64,000 nucleotides of DNA from Aequoribacter sp049615385. Its GTDB lineage: Bacteria > Pseudomonadota > Gammaproteobacteria > Pseudomonadales > Halieaceae. The DNA is taken from the NCBI RefSeq assembly GCF_049615385.1, contig NZ_JBMZFL010000007.1, one strand, 5' to 3'. The position numbers were made by a program, and so were the translations under genes. Below the pieces are notes generated by a model. That model saw nothing but the letters and a program-made list of their open reading frames with translations, was not told where the DNA came from and ran no database searches. Numbering within the stretch: position 1 is the stretch's first letter; each line of letters begins with the position of its first letter. This document shows positions 1 through 8,217 of this stretch, piece after piece.

Positions 1-260
1 ACGCCACAGTGCAGGCCTTCTTCATCGACATGCTGTGTCACGCGTTTTTCCACACCTAGGGGTAGCTCGTTAACCAGCTCATCGACCTGAATGTCACAAT
101 GGTCGTCTTCGCTCCAATCCTCGAGGGTTTCTAAAGTATCCGACTTGACCACAACTAAAGCGTCATAAGTCGCCGTCTCACCCACCACGACTAAACGTTG
201 CTCGACGTCAAAACACGCCGTTAACGTCAGCGCCATAGCCACGATCAATAATTTACGCAC
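1..260 (-). CDS. Small lipoprotein, 3' end outside window
   Basis: This reading frame starts with GTG at 260 and is open to the left edge. Its 86 visible residues begin with a short basic n-region (RKLL), a hydrophobic stretch and the lipobox LTAC near residue 16, so the product is predicted to be a lipoprotein. An AGGAGAG ribosome-binding sequence lies a few bases upstream of the GTG, which settles the start. The mature part is acidic and rich in valine and I do not recognise the family. It is downstream of, and on the same strand as, the valine-degradation operon, separated by about 180 bases. Confidence 0.7.
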   Translation of the reverse strand, partial: MRKLLIVAMALTLTACFDVEQRLVVVGETATYDALVVVKSDTLETLEDWSEDDHCDIQVDELVNELPLGVEKRVTQHVDEEGLHCG

Positions 261-397
261 ATCACTCTCCTATGATTTGATGGGCACTAGCATAGCGCCA
301 GCGCAACCGATAGCCTAGGGACGCTCGACCAACGGTAAACACTAGGCGACCAAATGATAGGTCTATGCGCCGAAAAGTGGTAACGAGAGCGTATGTG

Positions 398-425
398 TAC
401 CGTGGCTGTCTCATCAACCACGGTA
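398..425. terminator. Perfect inverted repeat downstream of mmsB
   Basis: TACCGTGG at 398-405 and CCACGGTA at 418-425 form a perfect 8-bp stem with a 12-base loop, 17 bases past the mmsB stop codon. No run of T follows on either strand, so this is a hairpin of unproven function. It may end or stabilise the mms operon transcript. Confidence 0.35.
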
Positions 426-441
426 TCAAAAGATTCAAGTC

Positions 442-1332
442 TTAGGCTTGATGTAAGCGTTCTAGAATACTGGAAAAGTCGCGGGGGCCATGACCCTGAG
501 CTTGATGCTGTTCGTAGAGAGACTGCGCCAACTTACCCATCAGGTTATCGACACCAGATTGCTCCGCAATTTGAGCCGCAAGCCCCAAATCCTTCACCAT
601 CAAATCCACCATAAATCCGGGCTTGTAATCGTTACTCGCAGGCGCGCTGGACATGACATCCGGATAGGGATTATAGACTTCCAAGGACCAATTCCGACCG
701 GAGCTGGCCAACATGATTTCGGACAGCACCTTTGGATCTAAGCCATTCCGAGCGCCCATCTCAAGCGCCTCGCACGTGCCGATCATATGCACAGCTAACA
801 ACATGTTGTTGCAGCCTTTTGCTACTTGGCCTGCGCCGGCAGGACCGGCGTGGAAAATTTTACTGCCCATGCCCTCAAGAATAGCCTTGGCTTTAGGGAA
901 TACCGCCTCTGGACCGCCACACATAAACGCTAAGGTCCCGGCTGCCGCAGCGGCAACACCACCCGACACCGGTGTGTCCATAAACCCGATGCCCAGCTCG
1001 GCGGCCGCCTCACCGACTTGACGCGCAGTGGCGGCATCAATGGTGGAACAATCTAGCGCTACCGTTGATGAGTCTATATTGGCGAGCAGGCCGTCTTCAC
1101 CCAAGTACACCGCTGCAACATGTTTGCCCGCTGGCAGCATGCTAATCACGTAATCCACGCCACTAGCTGCCTCTAACGCTGAATTTGCGCGCGCCGCTCC
1201 TTGGGCCTCCAAAACCTGACAAGCGGCATCTGATAAATCAAAGACACACACCTTATGCCCAGCCTTGATGAGATTGGCAGCCATAGGACCGCCCATATTA
1301 CCCAGACCAATAAACGCTACATTTGCCATCAC
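442..1332 (-). CDS. mmsB: 3-hydroxyisobutyrate dehydrogenase
   Basis: The 296-residue product oxidises 3-hydroxyisobutyrate to methylmalonate semialdehyde with NAD in valine degradation, in the cytoplasm. The N-terminal Rossmann motif GLGNMGGPMAANL is at residues 8-20. The substrate-binding DTPVSGG motif is near residue 118. The catalytic-lysine region GAGQVAKGCNN is near 166-176. Length and motifs are typical of the beta-hydroxyacid dehydrogenase family. It is the last gene of the five-gene minus-strand operon and follows the hydrolase gene by 9 bases. The product supplies the substrate of mmsA, the first gene of the operon. Confidence 0.95.
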   Translation of the reverse strand: MMANVAFIGLGNMGGPMAANLIKAGHKVCVFDLSDAACQVLEAQGAARANSALEAASGVDYVISMLPAGKHVAAVYLGEDGLLANIDSSTVALDCSTIDAATARQVGEAAAELGIGFMDTPVSGGVAAAAAGTLAFMCGGPEAVFPKAKAILEGMGSKIFHAGPAGAGQVAKGCNNMLLAVHMIGTCEALEMGARNGLDPKVLSEIMLASSGRNWSLEVYNPYPDVMSSAPASNDYKPGFMVDLMVKDLGLAAQIAEQSGVDNLMGKLAQSLYEQHQAQGHGPRDFSSILERLHQA

Positions 1333-1341
1333 TGCTTCCTA

Positions 1342-2451
1342 CTAAGTCAAATCAGCCAAGGGGTTTTGTTCCCATGGCGCTTGGAAAAACGAGTCCAACA
1401 CAGCTACCGGAACTTCCTCTGGGCTTTTAAATTGCCAATTGGGCTGACGGTCCTTATCCACCAATAATGCTCTGACACCCTCGGCAAATTCGGGATGGCG
1501 CATAATGTTGGTGCCCAGCTGAATTTCGGCTTGAAACACCTCAGCTAAAGACGCGTGACGCGTTTCATGCAACTGGCGCGCAATCCACAAGGCCGCCAGT
1601 GGCGAACCGTGCGCCAATCCTTGAGCCGCTTTCGACAACCAGCGATCATCAGAGTCAACATGCGCTGTAATGCGATCAAATACTGTTAATATCTGATCGG
1701 CATCGCATAAATCGTCGATTAGAGCACGATGCTTTGCTACCGCCGATTCCGGTGGTTCAGCATCTGTGCAAGCAGACAAACTTGCGACGACTGAACGCGC
1801 ACAGTCACCGTTTTGTTTGGCATCGGTCGACCATGTGACCGCGGTTAAGTCGGCAATCAAGGTAGTGTATTGATCGCTGCTCATGAAGCGATTACCAAGC
1901 CCCGTGTACAAGGCGTCGCCCGCATTAATCGATGCCCCGGTGATGCCCAAAAACAAGCCTGTGCGCCCAGGCATATGATTCAAAAACCAGCTACCGCCAA
2001 CATCGGGGAACAAGGCGATCGTCACCTCGGGCATGGCAATGCGGGTTGTTTCAGTCACAATCCGCAAATCACAGCCGGCAAGAATGCCCAAGCCACCGCC
2101 CATCACGATACCACTGCCCCAGCAAATAATGGGCTTAGGATAAGTATGCAGGGTGAAATTCATGCGATATTCACGGGTAAAAAAGGTTTCCGCGTATTCA
2201 CAAGGACCACCGGGAGTGGCCATAGAGGACTCGCGCAAAGCCTGCACATCCCCCCCCGCGCAAAAAGCTTTTTCGCCAGCGCCATCAATCAGAATGACCG
2301 CTATGTCATCTCGGTCGCGCCAATCATCCAACGCGGCTTGCAGTGCGTCGACCATATCAAGCGTTAACGAATTCAGCGTCTTCGGCACGTCTAGCGTTAA
2401 ATGCCCTAATAGCCCTTGTGCACATTCATGTTCCGCAACGATCACTGCCAT
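1342..2451 (-). CDS. 3-hydroxyisobutyryl-CoA hydrolase
   Basis: A 369-residue crotonase-fold protein of the HIBCH type, which releases 3-hydroxyisobutyrate from its CoA ester. The signature AFCAGGDVQAL and the second oxyanion-hole segment GSGIVMGGGLG are both present, and the length exceeds that of a simple enoyl-CoA hydratase, as expected for HIBCH. I place the start at the ATG at 2451, which overlaps the upstream stop codon (TAATG) and has GGAAG eight bases before it. An in-frame ATG 15 bases further upstream lies inside the previous gene and is less likely. It sits between the hydratase that makes its substrate and mmsB, which uses its product. Confidence 0.92.
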   Translation of the reverse strand: MAVIVAEHECAQGLLGHLTLDVPKTLNSLTLDMVDALQAALDDWRDRDDIAVILIDGAGEKAFCAGGDVQALRESSMATPGGPCEYAETFFTREYRMNFTLHTYPKPIICWGSGIVMGGGLGILAGCDLRIVTETTRIAMPEVTIALFPDVGGSWFLNHMPGRTGLFLGITGASINAGDALYTGLGNRFMSSDQYTTLIADLTAVTWSTDAKQNGDCARSVVASLSACTDAEPPESAVAKHRALIDDLCDADQILTVFDRITAHVDSDDRWLSKAAQGLAHGSPLAALWIARQLHETRHASLAEVFQAEIQLGTNIMRHPEFAEGVRALLVDKDRQPNWQFKSPEEVPVAVLDSFFQAPWEQNPLADLT

Positions 2452-3239
2452 TACGCGTTCTTCCATACGGGCTCGCGCTTTTCTAAAAAGGCGTTAACAC
2501 CCTCGCGCTGATCTTCAGTGGAGAAAAGTGCGGTGAACTTTTCGCGCTCGCCCACTAAACCATCGGCTATCGCTTTATCTCGTGCAGAGTGGATAAGCTC
2601 TTTGCACATAGCGACCGAAATCGGGCTTTGCTGTGCTGCCTGAGCTGCCAATTGCTTGGCGACGTCAAAGGCCTGACCAGTCTCTACCACTTGCTCGACC
2701 AAACCAATGCGCTCGGCCGTCGCTGCATCGACCCGCTCGTTGCATAAAATCATGCGCTTAGCCCAACCTTCGCCAACCAGCCAGGCCAAACGTTGGGTAC
2801 CACCGGCGCAAGGCAACAAACCAACGCGCGCCTCAGGTAGCGCCATTTTCGCTTGTTGCTCGGCGATGCGAATATCGCAGGCTAACGCTACCTCGAGCCC
2901 CCCGCCCATAGCAAAGCCATTGATGGCCGCAATCGACACGCCACGGAAGTCGGCCAACGCCTCGAAGGCTTCACCAAATAAACGCCCCATGGTCTCAGCG
3001 TTGGCAGGGTCGCCATCGGCAAATAATTTCAGATCCGCACCTGCCGAAAAAAACTTTTCACCAGCGCCCGTAATCACCAGCGCAAAAATGGAACGATCCG
3101 CATTCAGAGCCGCAACCACGTCACGCAGAGCAGGCAAACTCTCAACATCCCAGGTATTCGCGGCTGGATTATCGATGGTAATCAGGGCCGTGTGCCCTTC
3201 GATAACCACTTTGACTTTTCCCGATGGGCTGATACTCAT
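2451..3239 (-). CDS. Enoyl-CoA hydratase (methacrylyl-CoA hydratase step)
   Basis: A 262-residue crotonase-family protein with the SAGADLK oxyanion segment near residue 66, the GFAMGGGLE motif near residue 108 and the usual EARVGLLPCAGGTQRL active-site region near 143. In this operon it most likely hydrates methacrylyl-CoA to 3-hydroxyisobutyryl-CoA. The start overlaps the end of the acyl-CoA dehydrogenase gene by four bases, and its stop overlaps the hydrolase start, which suggests translational coupling. The substrate assignment rests on context because short crotonases are hard to separate by sequence. Confidence 0.9.
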   Translation of the reverse strand: MSISPSGKVKVVIEGHTALITIDNPAANTWDVESLPALRDVVAALNADRSIFALVITGAGEKFFSAGADLKLFADGDPANAETMGRLFGEAFEALADFRGVSIAAINGFAMGGGLEVALACDIRIAEQQAKMALPEARVGLLPCAGGTQRLAWLVGEGWAKRMILCNERVDAATAERIGLVEQVVETGQAFDVAKQLAAQAAQQSPISVAMCKELIHSARDKAIADGLVGEREKFTALFSTEDQREGVNAFLEKREPVWKNA

Positions 3240-4396
3240 TTTATGACCTCCAAGGCGCCTTCCATTAACATTCTTCGGGCAATGATAACCCGCATCACTT
3301 CGTTCGTGCCTTCCAATATTTGATGCACCCGAGTGTCGCGCACAAAGCGTTCCATGGGGTATTCGCGAATGTACCCGTAACCCCCGAACAGCTGCAGCGC
3401 CTGATTACACACATCAAAGCCCGCATCGGTCGCGAAACGCTTAGCCATAGCGCAGTAGGTAGTGGCTTGCGGATCATTTGCGTCCAATTTAAAGGCCGCT
3501 AAACGAACCATATTCCGAGCCGCGACGAGCTCGGTTTGCAGATCTGCCAAGCGAAACTGCGTTGCCTGGAATTCCGCGATACTTTGATTGAACTGCTGCC
3601 GTTCCTGCACGTAGGCCGTGGCTTCCACCAAAGCCTGCTGTGCAGTCCCGACCGAGCAGGTGGCTATATTGATTCGGCCACCATCTAAACCCTCCATGGC
3701 GATAGCGAACCCTTGCCCTTCCTTGCCGAGACGATTCGCTACCGGTACACGAACATTATCGAAGCTGATCATGCGCGTAGGCTGAGCATTCCAGCCCATT
3801 TTTTCCTCTTTTTTACCGTAGCTAATGCCCTCAGCATCAGCGGGAATCAAGAAGGCCGACACACCCTTTGCACCCGCGTCACCGGTCCTAAGCATCGCAA
3901 CCAACACGTCTGTTGACCCGGCTCCAGAAATAAACACTTTAGCGCCATTCACCACGTAATGGTCGCCATCACGCACAGCACTGCTGCGCAGTGAGGCAGC
4001 GTCAGACCCCGCGCTAGGTTCAGTCAAACAGTACGATGCCAGCTTGGCACCCATAACCAGTTCAGGGCACCATTGCTCAATGATCTCAGGATTGGCGTAT
4101 TTACCAATCATGCTCGTGGCCATGTTGTGAATGGTCAAAAAGGCTGCCGTGGTCGTGCACCCCCGAGCGAGCTCTTCGACAATCAAACTGGCATCTAAAC
4201 GCGACATTCCCAAACCACCAGCAGACTCTGGGGTGTACATACCCATAAAGCCCATCTCTCCGGCCAGGCGCAGAACGTCTACCGGAAAAATGGACTCGGC
4301 GTCCCACCGAGCCGCATGTGGCGCCATTTCTGCTTGGGCAAATGCCCTTGCACTATCGACATAAGCTTGCTGTTCATCGCTTAAGGAAAAGTCCAT
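3236..4396 (-). CDS. Acyl-CoA dehydrogenase, isobutyryl-CoA type
   Basis: A 386-residue flavoprotein with the family landmarks in order: N-terminal helical domain, CLTEPSAGSDAAS near residue 128, the FISGAGSTDV segment, and a C-terminal FGGYGYIREYPMERFVRDTRV and ILEGTNEVMR region carrying the usual catalytic glutamate. It introduces the double bond that turns isobutyryl-CoA into methacrylyl-CoA and passes electrons to ETF. Its place between mmsA and the hydratase supports an isobutyryl-CoA (ACAD8-like) role over other short-chain substrates. It follows mmsA by 14 bases. Confidence 0.92.
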   Translation of the reverse strand: MDFSLSDEQQAYVDSARAFAQAEMAPHAARWDAESIFPVDVLRLAGEMGFMGMYTPESAGGLGMSRLDASLIVEELARGCTTTAAFLTIHNMATSMIGKYANPEIIEQWCPELVMGAKLASYCLTEPSAGSDAASLRSSAVRDGDHYVVNGAKVFISGAGSTDVLVAMLRTGDAGAKGVSAFLIPADAEGISYGKKEEKMGWNAQPTRMISFDNVRVPVANRLGKEGQGFAIAMEGLDGGRINIATCSVGTAQQALVEATAYVQERQQFNQSIAEFQATQFRLADLQTELVAARNMVRLAAFKLDANDPQATTYCAMAKRFATDAGFDVCNQALQLFGGYGYIREYPMERFVRDTRVHQILEGTNEVMRVIIARRMLMEGALEVIK

Positions 4397-4410
4397 AGCA
4401 GTGCCTCTTT

Positions 4411-5907
4411 TTAGCGCAAGTTAATACTCATATTCGGTTGCGCACCGACACTGGGCTCGGTATGCGTCCACTTTGAAGTAATGGTTTTCGTTTCGGTGTA
4501 GAAACGCACCGCCTGCTTGCCATAGGCGTGCAAATCACCTCGGAAAGAACCACGCCAGCCTGTGAACGAGAAAAACGGCAGTGGCACCGGAATCGGGATA
4601 TTAATACCGACTTGACCCACCTTGATCTCGCTTTGATAGTGTCTGGCCGCACCACCGCTGGCGGTGAAGATAGAAGTGCCGTTACCGACCTGACAGCGGT
4701 TAATTAAACCAATGGCCTCATCTAAGGTATCGACCCGCATGCAGCACAATACAGGACCAAAGATCTCCTCTTGGTAGATCGCCATGTCCGTCGTGACGTC
4801 CGCAAACAGGGTGGGACCCACCCAGTTGCCATCGGGGTAACCTTCAACTTGCACATTGCGACCATCGAGCAAACAGCGCGCGCCCTGCTCGACACCTTTT
4901 TCAATGAGGCCAAGTACTCGCTGATGTGCCGCTTTTGAAATGATAGGGCCGTAGCTGGCGCCCGCATCATTCCAGACACCGGGTCGAGCTTTACTCATAC
5001 GCTCTTTCAACTCCTCGACCCACTCGTACGAATCACCGACGAATACAGCCACCGAAATAGCCATACAGCGCTGACCCGCTGCACCCACCGAAGCGCCCAC
5101 CAAAGCATTCAAAGTAGAATTGCGATCAGCATCGGGCATAATCACCATATGGTTTTTAGCGCCCATCATACACTGGGCCCGTTTGCCTGCAGCGGTGGCG
5201 GTTTTATAAATGTGCTCACCCACACGCGTCGACCCAACAAACGACACGGCTTCAACATCAGGATGCGTCAATAGTTGATCGACCTGCTCCGCGCCACCGT
5301 GAACCATGTTTAACACACCTTTGGGTGCGCCAGCCTCGATGAATAATTCGATCAAACGGATGGGGGTTAGGGGCACTTGTTCAGACGGCTTTAAAACAAA
5401 GGTATTACCGCAAGCAATCGCTAGGGGGTACATCCACAGTGGAATCATAGCTGGAAAATTAAACGGCGTAATACCTGCCACCACGCCCAAAGGTTGAATA
5501 TAACTGTAGGTGTCGATTCCGCCAGCGACGTTAGCAACCGTTTCACCCATCATGTTCGAGGGTACGTTAGCCGCTTGCTCGACTACCTCGATTCCACGCC
5601 ACACATCACCTTTGGCGTCTTCAAACGTTTTGCCAGTGTCATTTGCTAGAATTTCACCCAGCTCGTCATGATGTTCTTTTAACAGGGCTTGATAGCGCAT
5701 CATAACGCGCGCACGCTCTGCCACCGGCACCAAACGCCAGGTCTCAAACGCCGCTTTGGCCGACGCCACCGCCAAATCCACCTCGGTCGCAGTCGCCATT
5801 GGCACTTCAGCTAAGACCTGCTGGTTCGCAGGATTGATAACGGGCATGACCTGCTGAGACGAACTTTGAACGAACTCGCCGTTAATAAACAAAGGAACGC
5901 GCTTCAT
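4411..5907 (-). CDS. mmsA: Methylmalonate-semialdehyde dehydrogenase (CoA-acylating)
   Basis: A 498-residue aldehyde dehydrogenase that converts methylmalonate semialdehyde to propionyl-CoA. The nucleotide-binding FVGSTRVGEHIY segment, the catalytic cysteine in GAAGQRCMAIS and the EEIFGPVL motif are present. The C-terminal PLPFFSFTGWRGSF stretch is characteristic of the MmsA branch. It is the first gene of the minus-strand mms operon. The divergent AraC-type gene starts 116 bases away and is its likely regulator. Confidence 0.95.
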   Translation of the reverse strand: MKRVPLFINGEFVQSSSQQVMPVINPANQQVLAEVPMATATEVDLAVASAKAAFETWRLVPVAERARVMMRYQALLKEHHDELGEILANDTGKTFEDAKGDVWRGIEVVEQAANVPSNMMGETVANVAGGIDTYSYIQPLGVVAGITPFNFPAMIPLWMYPLAIACGNTFVLKPSEQVPLTPIRLIELFIEAGAPKGVLNMVHGGAEQVDQLLTHPDVEAVSFVGSTRVGEHIYKTATAAGKRAQCMMGAKNHMVIMPDADRNSTLNALVGASVGAAGQRCMAISVAVFVGDSYEWVEELKERMSKARPGVWNDAGASYGPIISKAAHQRVLGLIEKGVEQGARCLLDGRNVQVEGYPDGNWVGPTLFADVTTDMAIYQEEIFGPVLCCMRVDTLDEAIGLINRCQVGNGTSIFTASGGAARHYQSEIKVGQVGINIPIPVPLPFFSFTGWRGSFRGDLHAYGKQAVRFYTETKTITSKWTHTEPSVGAQPNMSINLR

Positions 5908-6023
5908 AATATTTACTCTAATAAACGTGACAAACGCTAAGCTAACACGAGGTTTGACGACCCGATATTACCGATCTTGGGAAACACATGGACTATATTG
6001 CTCTTATCGAATAACCTATTGGC
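5908..6023. promoter_or_regulatory. Divergent mmsA / araC-type regulator promoter region
   Basis: This 116-base gap separates the divergent mmsA operon and the AraC-family gene, so it must hold both promoters or at least one plus an operator. I could not pick out a convincing sigma-70 hexamer pair or a clear AraC-type direct repeat by eye. Confidence 0.5.
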
Positions 6024-6899
6024 ATGAGTTTACCATCGCAATGGCCGTTGCCTCCCAAAGGCAGCCGCATCGTCAGCCCAGCGTTTATGTTAGAGCGCAT
6101 GCAAGCACATGCGCTGAGTGAAGACCTATACCCCACTGCTCTGGGCTACTACCCTAGAGCCAAGGGCCACCGTATGCAACGCGCAATCCATGACGATTAC
6201 CTGATCATATATTGCGTTGATGGCCGCGGGAAACTCACCACCAAGCAAAACCAACACGATATCGAGGCCGGCGATATCATCGTACTCCCAAAAGGGCAAG
6301 CACACAGCTACAGGGCGCTAAGAAACACACCTTGGACCATCTTTTGGGTTCACTATTTAGGCAACAAAGCGCAAGACTTTACCGACTATCTGCTCCAACA
6401 CGCAGACTACCGAGTGACCCACGTCGGCAACCACCCCCAGCTACGCTCGGCTTTTCAAGGCTTGCTCGACGTCGCCAGAACCGGCTACGACCTGAGCGCG
6501 TTTTTAACTCTAGCCAATAGACTCAAACTGCTGCTGACAGAGCTTGGCCAAACGCGCTATCAACAAGTTGCACCGAAAGGCTTGGACCTAGAGGCGACAC
6601 AACAGCTGATGCGCGAGCATCTGAATAGCCACATTAGTTTAGATGAGCTCGCACAAGCCACTTTTTTATCAAAATTCCATTTTTCTAACCGTTACAAACG
6701 CCTGACGGGCTACCCGCCTATTCAGCACTTTTTGAACATGAAAATGGAATACGCCTGTGAATTGCTCGATGCCAGCACTCTTAGCGTAAAGGCCATAGCA
6801 GCTGCGTTGGGCTACAACGACCCGCTGTATTTTTCTCGATTGTTTAAACGCACCATCGGTGTATCACCTTTGACCTACCGCAAGTCAACGCAAGGCTAA
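6024..6899 (+). CDS. AraC-family regulator, probably of the mms operon
   Basis: A 291-residue transcription regulator. The N-terminal half is a cupin-like sensing domain (residues about 45-135, with the DIEAGDIIVLPKGQ strand pair). The C-terminal half, about 190-288, contains two helix-turn-helix motifs: the first around LDELAQATFLSKFHFSNRYK, the second around SVKAIAAALGYNDPLYFSRLFKR, followed by the GVSPLTYRK signature. It is transcribed away from mmsA, the arrangement known for MmsR of pseudomonads, so control of valine degradation is a reasonable inference. The effector is unknown, though 3-hydroxyisobutyrate is known for MmsR. No strong ribosome-binding site precedes the ATG. Confidence 0.85.
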   Translation: MSLPSQWPLPPKGSRIVSPAFMLERMQAHALSEDLYPTALGYYPRAKGHRMQRAIHDDYLIIYCVDGRGKLTTKQNQHDIEAGDIIVLPKGQAHSYRALRNTPWTIFWVHYLGNKAQDFTDYLLQHADYRVTHVGNHPQLRSAFQGLLDVARTGYDLSAFLTLANRLKLLLTELGQTRYQQVAPKGLDLEATQQLMREHLNSHISLDELAQATFLSKFHFSNRYKRLTGYPPIQHFLNMKMEYACELLDASTLSVKAIAAALGYNDPLYFSRLFKRTIGVSPLTYRKSTQG

Positions 6900-6964
6900 A
6901 CCAAAATACGGTTGTACCAATCCAGTGTCTCGACATATGGTGCTGCCACCACGAGGAGAAAATC

Positions 6965-8182
6965 ATGTACCAGTTCAGCGAACAATCCCAGGCATTTCAG
7001 ACCCAATTACTGCAGTTTATGGACCAGTATATCTATCCGAATGAGACCACTTTCGAACATCAACTCGCCACTGCAGACAACCGCTTCGCACCGGTGCCCA
7101 TCGTTGAAGAACTGAAGCAAAAAGCCAAAGAACAGGGCCTGTGGAATCTGTTTGTCCCGCCCTCACATGGCGAATACACGGACTTTGGTGGACTGAGCAA
7201 CTTCGATTACGCACCATTGGCTGAGATGATGGGACGAGTCGCATGGAGTGCTGAAGTTTTCAACTGTAACGCACCCGACACCGGCAATATGGAAGTGTTC
7301 ATGAAATATGGCACCAAAACGCAACGGGATCGTTGGCTGACGCCTTTACTTGCAGGCGAGATACGCTCTGCCTACGCCATGACCGAACCTCAGGTGGCGT
7401 CAAGTGACGCCACTAACGTCGAACTCTCTATCGAGGTAGACGGGGATGAGTGGGTACTCAATGGGCGCAAATGGTTTATTACCGGCGCGATGTACGAAAA
7501 GACCGAAATTTTTATCGTGATGGGAAAATCCGACCCAAACAATCCATCGCGCCACCTGCAACAGTCTCAGGTATTGGTCCCCAAAGGCACGCCTGGCCTC
7601 CATATTATCCGACCACTGACAACTTTGGGTTACGACGACGCCCCCCACGGTCACGCTGAACTTCGCTTCGAAAACTGCCGCGTACCCAAAGACAACATTC
7701 TTCTTGGAGAAGGACGAGGCTTTGAGATCTCACAAGGGCGCCTAGGCCCCGGGCGCATGCACCACTGCATGCGTTTAATCGGTGCAGCTCAACGCGCGCT
7801 CGAGATTACCTGCCAACGCGTAACGCAGCGGAAAACTTTCGGCAAACAGCTTGCCGAGCATCAATCAGTTCGAGAAGACATTGCGGATTGTTTTATTGAC
7901 ATCGAGACATCGCGATTGCTGGTGCTCAAAGCCTGTCACAAAATGGACCAAGTCGGCGCCAAAGATGCGCGCGATATGATAGCCGCCGCTAAAGTGGGCG
8001 TGCCACGCACTATTCAAAACGTATTGGATAAATGCATGCAAATGCATGGTGCCGGCGGTTTGACCGCCGATTACTTTTTAGCCGATGCGTTCAATTATGC
8101 CCGCTGGTGCCGCCAAGCAGACGGCCCGGATCAAGTCCACCAGATGGCCTTAGGTAAACAACTGATCAAACAGTGGGGCTAA
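6965..8182 (+). CDS. Acyl-CoA dehydrogenase, ACAD10/11-like
   Basis: A 405-residue acyl-CoA dehydrogenase from a different branch from the one in the mms operon. Recognisable parts are YAMTEPQVASSDATN near residue 138, VLNGRKWFITGA near 163, the RLGPGRMHHCMR segment near 260 and the C-terminal QMHGAGGLTADYFLADAF. These features are typical of the branched or long-chain ACAD10/11-like group. AGGAG ahead of the ATG supports the start. It lies 65 bases after the AraC-type gene on the same strand and may be co-expressed. The physiological substrate cannot be read from the sequence. Confidence 0.88.
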   Translation: MYQFSEQSQAFQTQLLQFMDQYIYPNETTFEHQLATADNRFAPVPIVEELKQKAKEQGLWNLFVPPSHGEYTDFGGLSNFDYAPLAEMMGRVAWSAEVFNCNAPDTGNMEVFMKYGTKTQRDRWLTPLLAGEIRSAYAMTEPQVASSDATNVELSIEVDGDEWVLNGRKWFITGAMYEKTEIFIVMGKSDPNNPSRHLQQSQVLVPKGTPGLHIIRPLTTLGYDDAPHGHAELRFENCRVPKDNILLGEGRGFEISQGRLGPGRMHHCMRLIGAAQRALEITCQRVTQRKTFGKQLAEHQSVREDIADCFIDIETSRLLVLKACHKMDQVGAKDARDMIAAAKVGVPRTIQNVLDKCMQMHGAGGLTADYFLADAFNYARWCRQADGPDQVHQMALGKQLIKQWG

Positions 8183-8193
8183 AAAGCGAAGCT

Positions 8194-8217
8194 GACGTGA
8201 CGCTAAGGCGTCGCGTC
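8194..8217. terminator. Bidirectional hairpin between converging genes
   Basis: GACGTGACGC at 8194-8203 pairs with GCGTCGCGTC at 8208-8217 (ten pairs, one G-T) around a TAAG loop. T-rich runs follow within about ten bases on both sides (8228 on plus, and CTTTTTA on minus). The hairpin overlaps the uxuB stop codon and lies 12 bases after the dehydrogenase stop, so it can terminate both converging transcripts. Confidence 0.65.
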
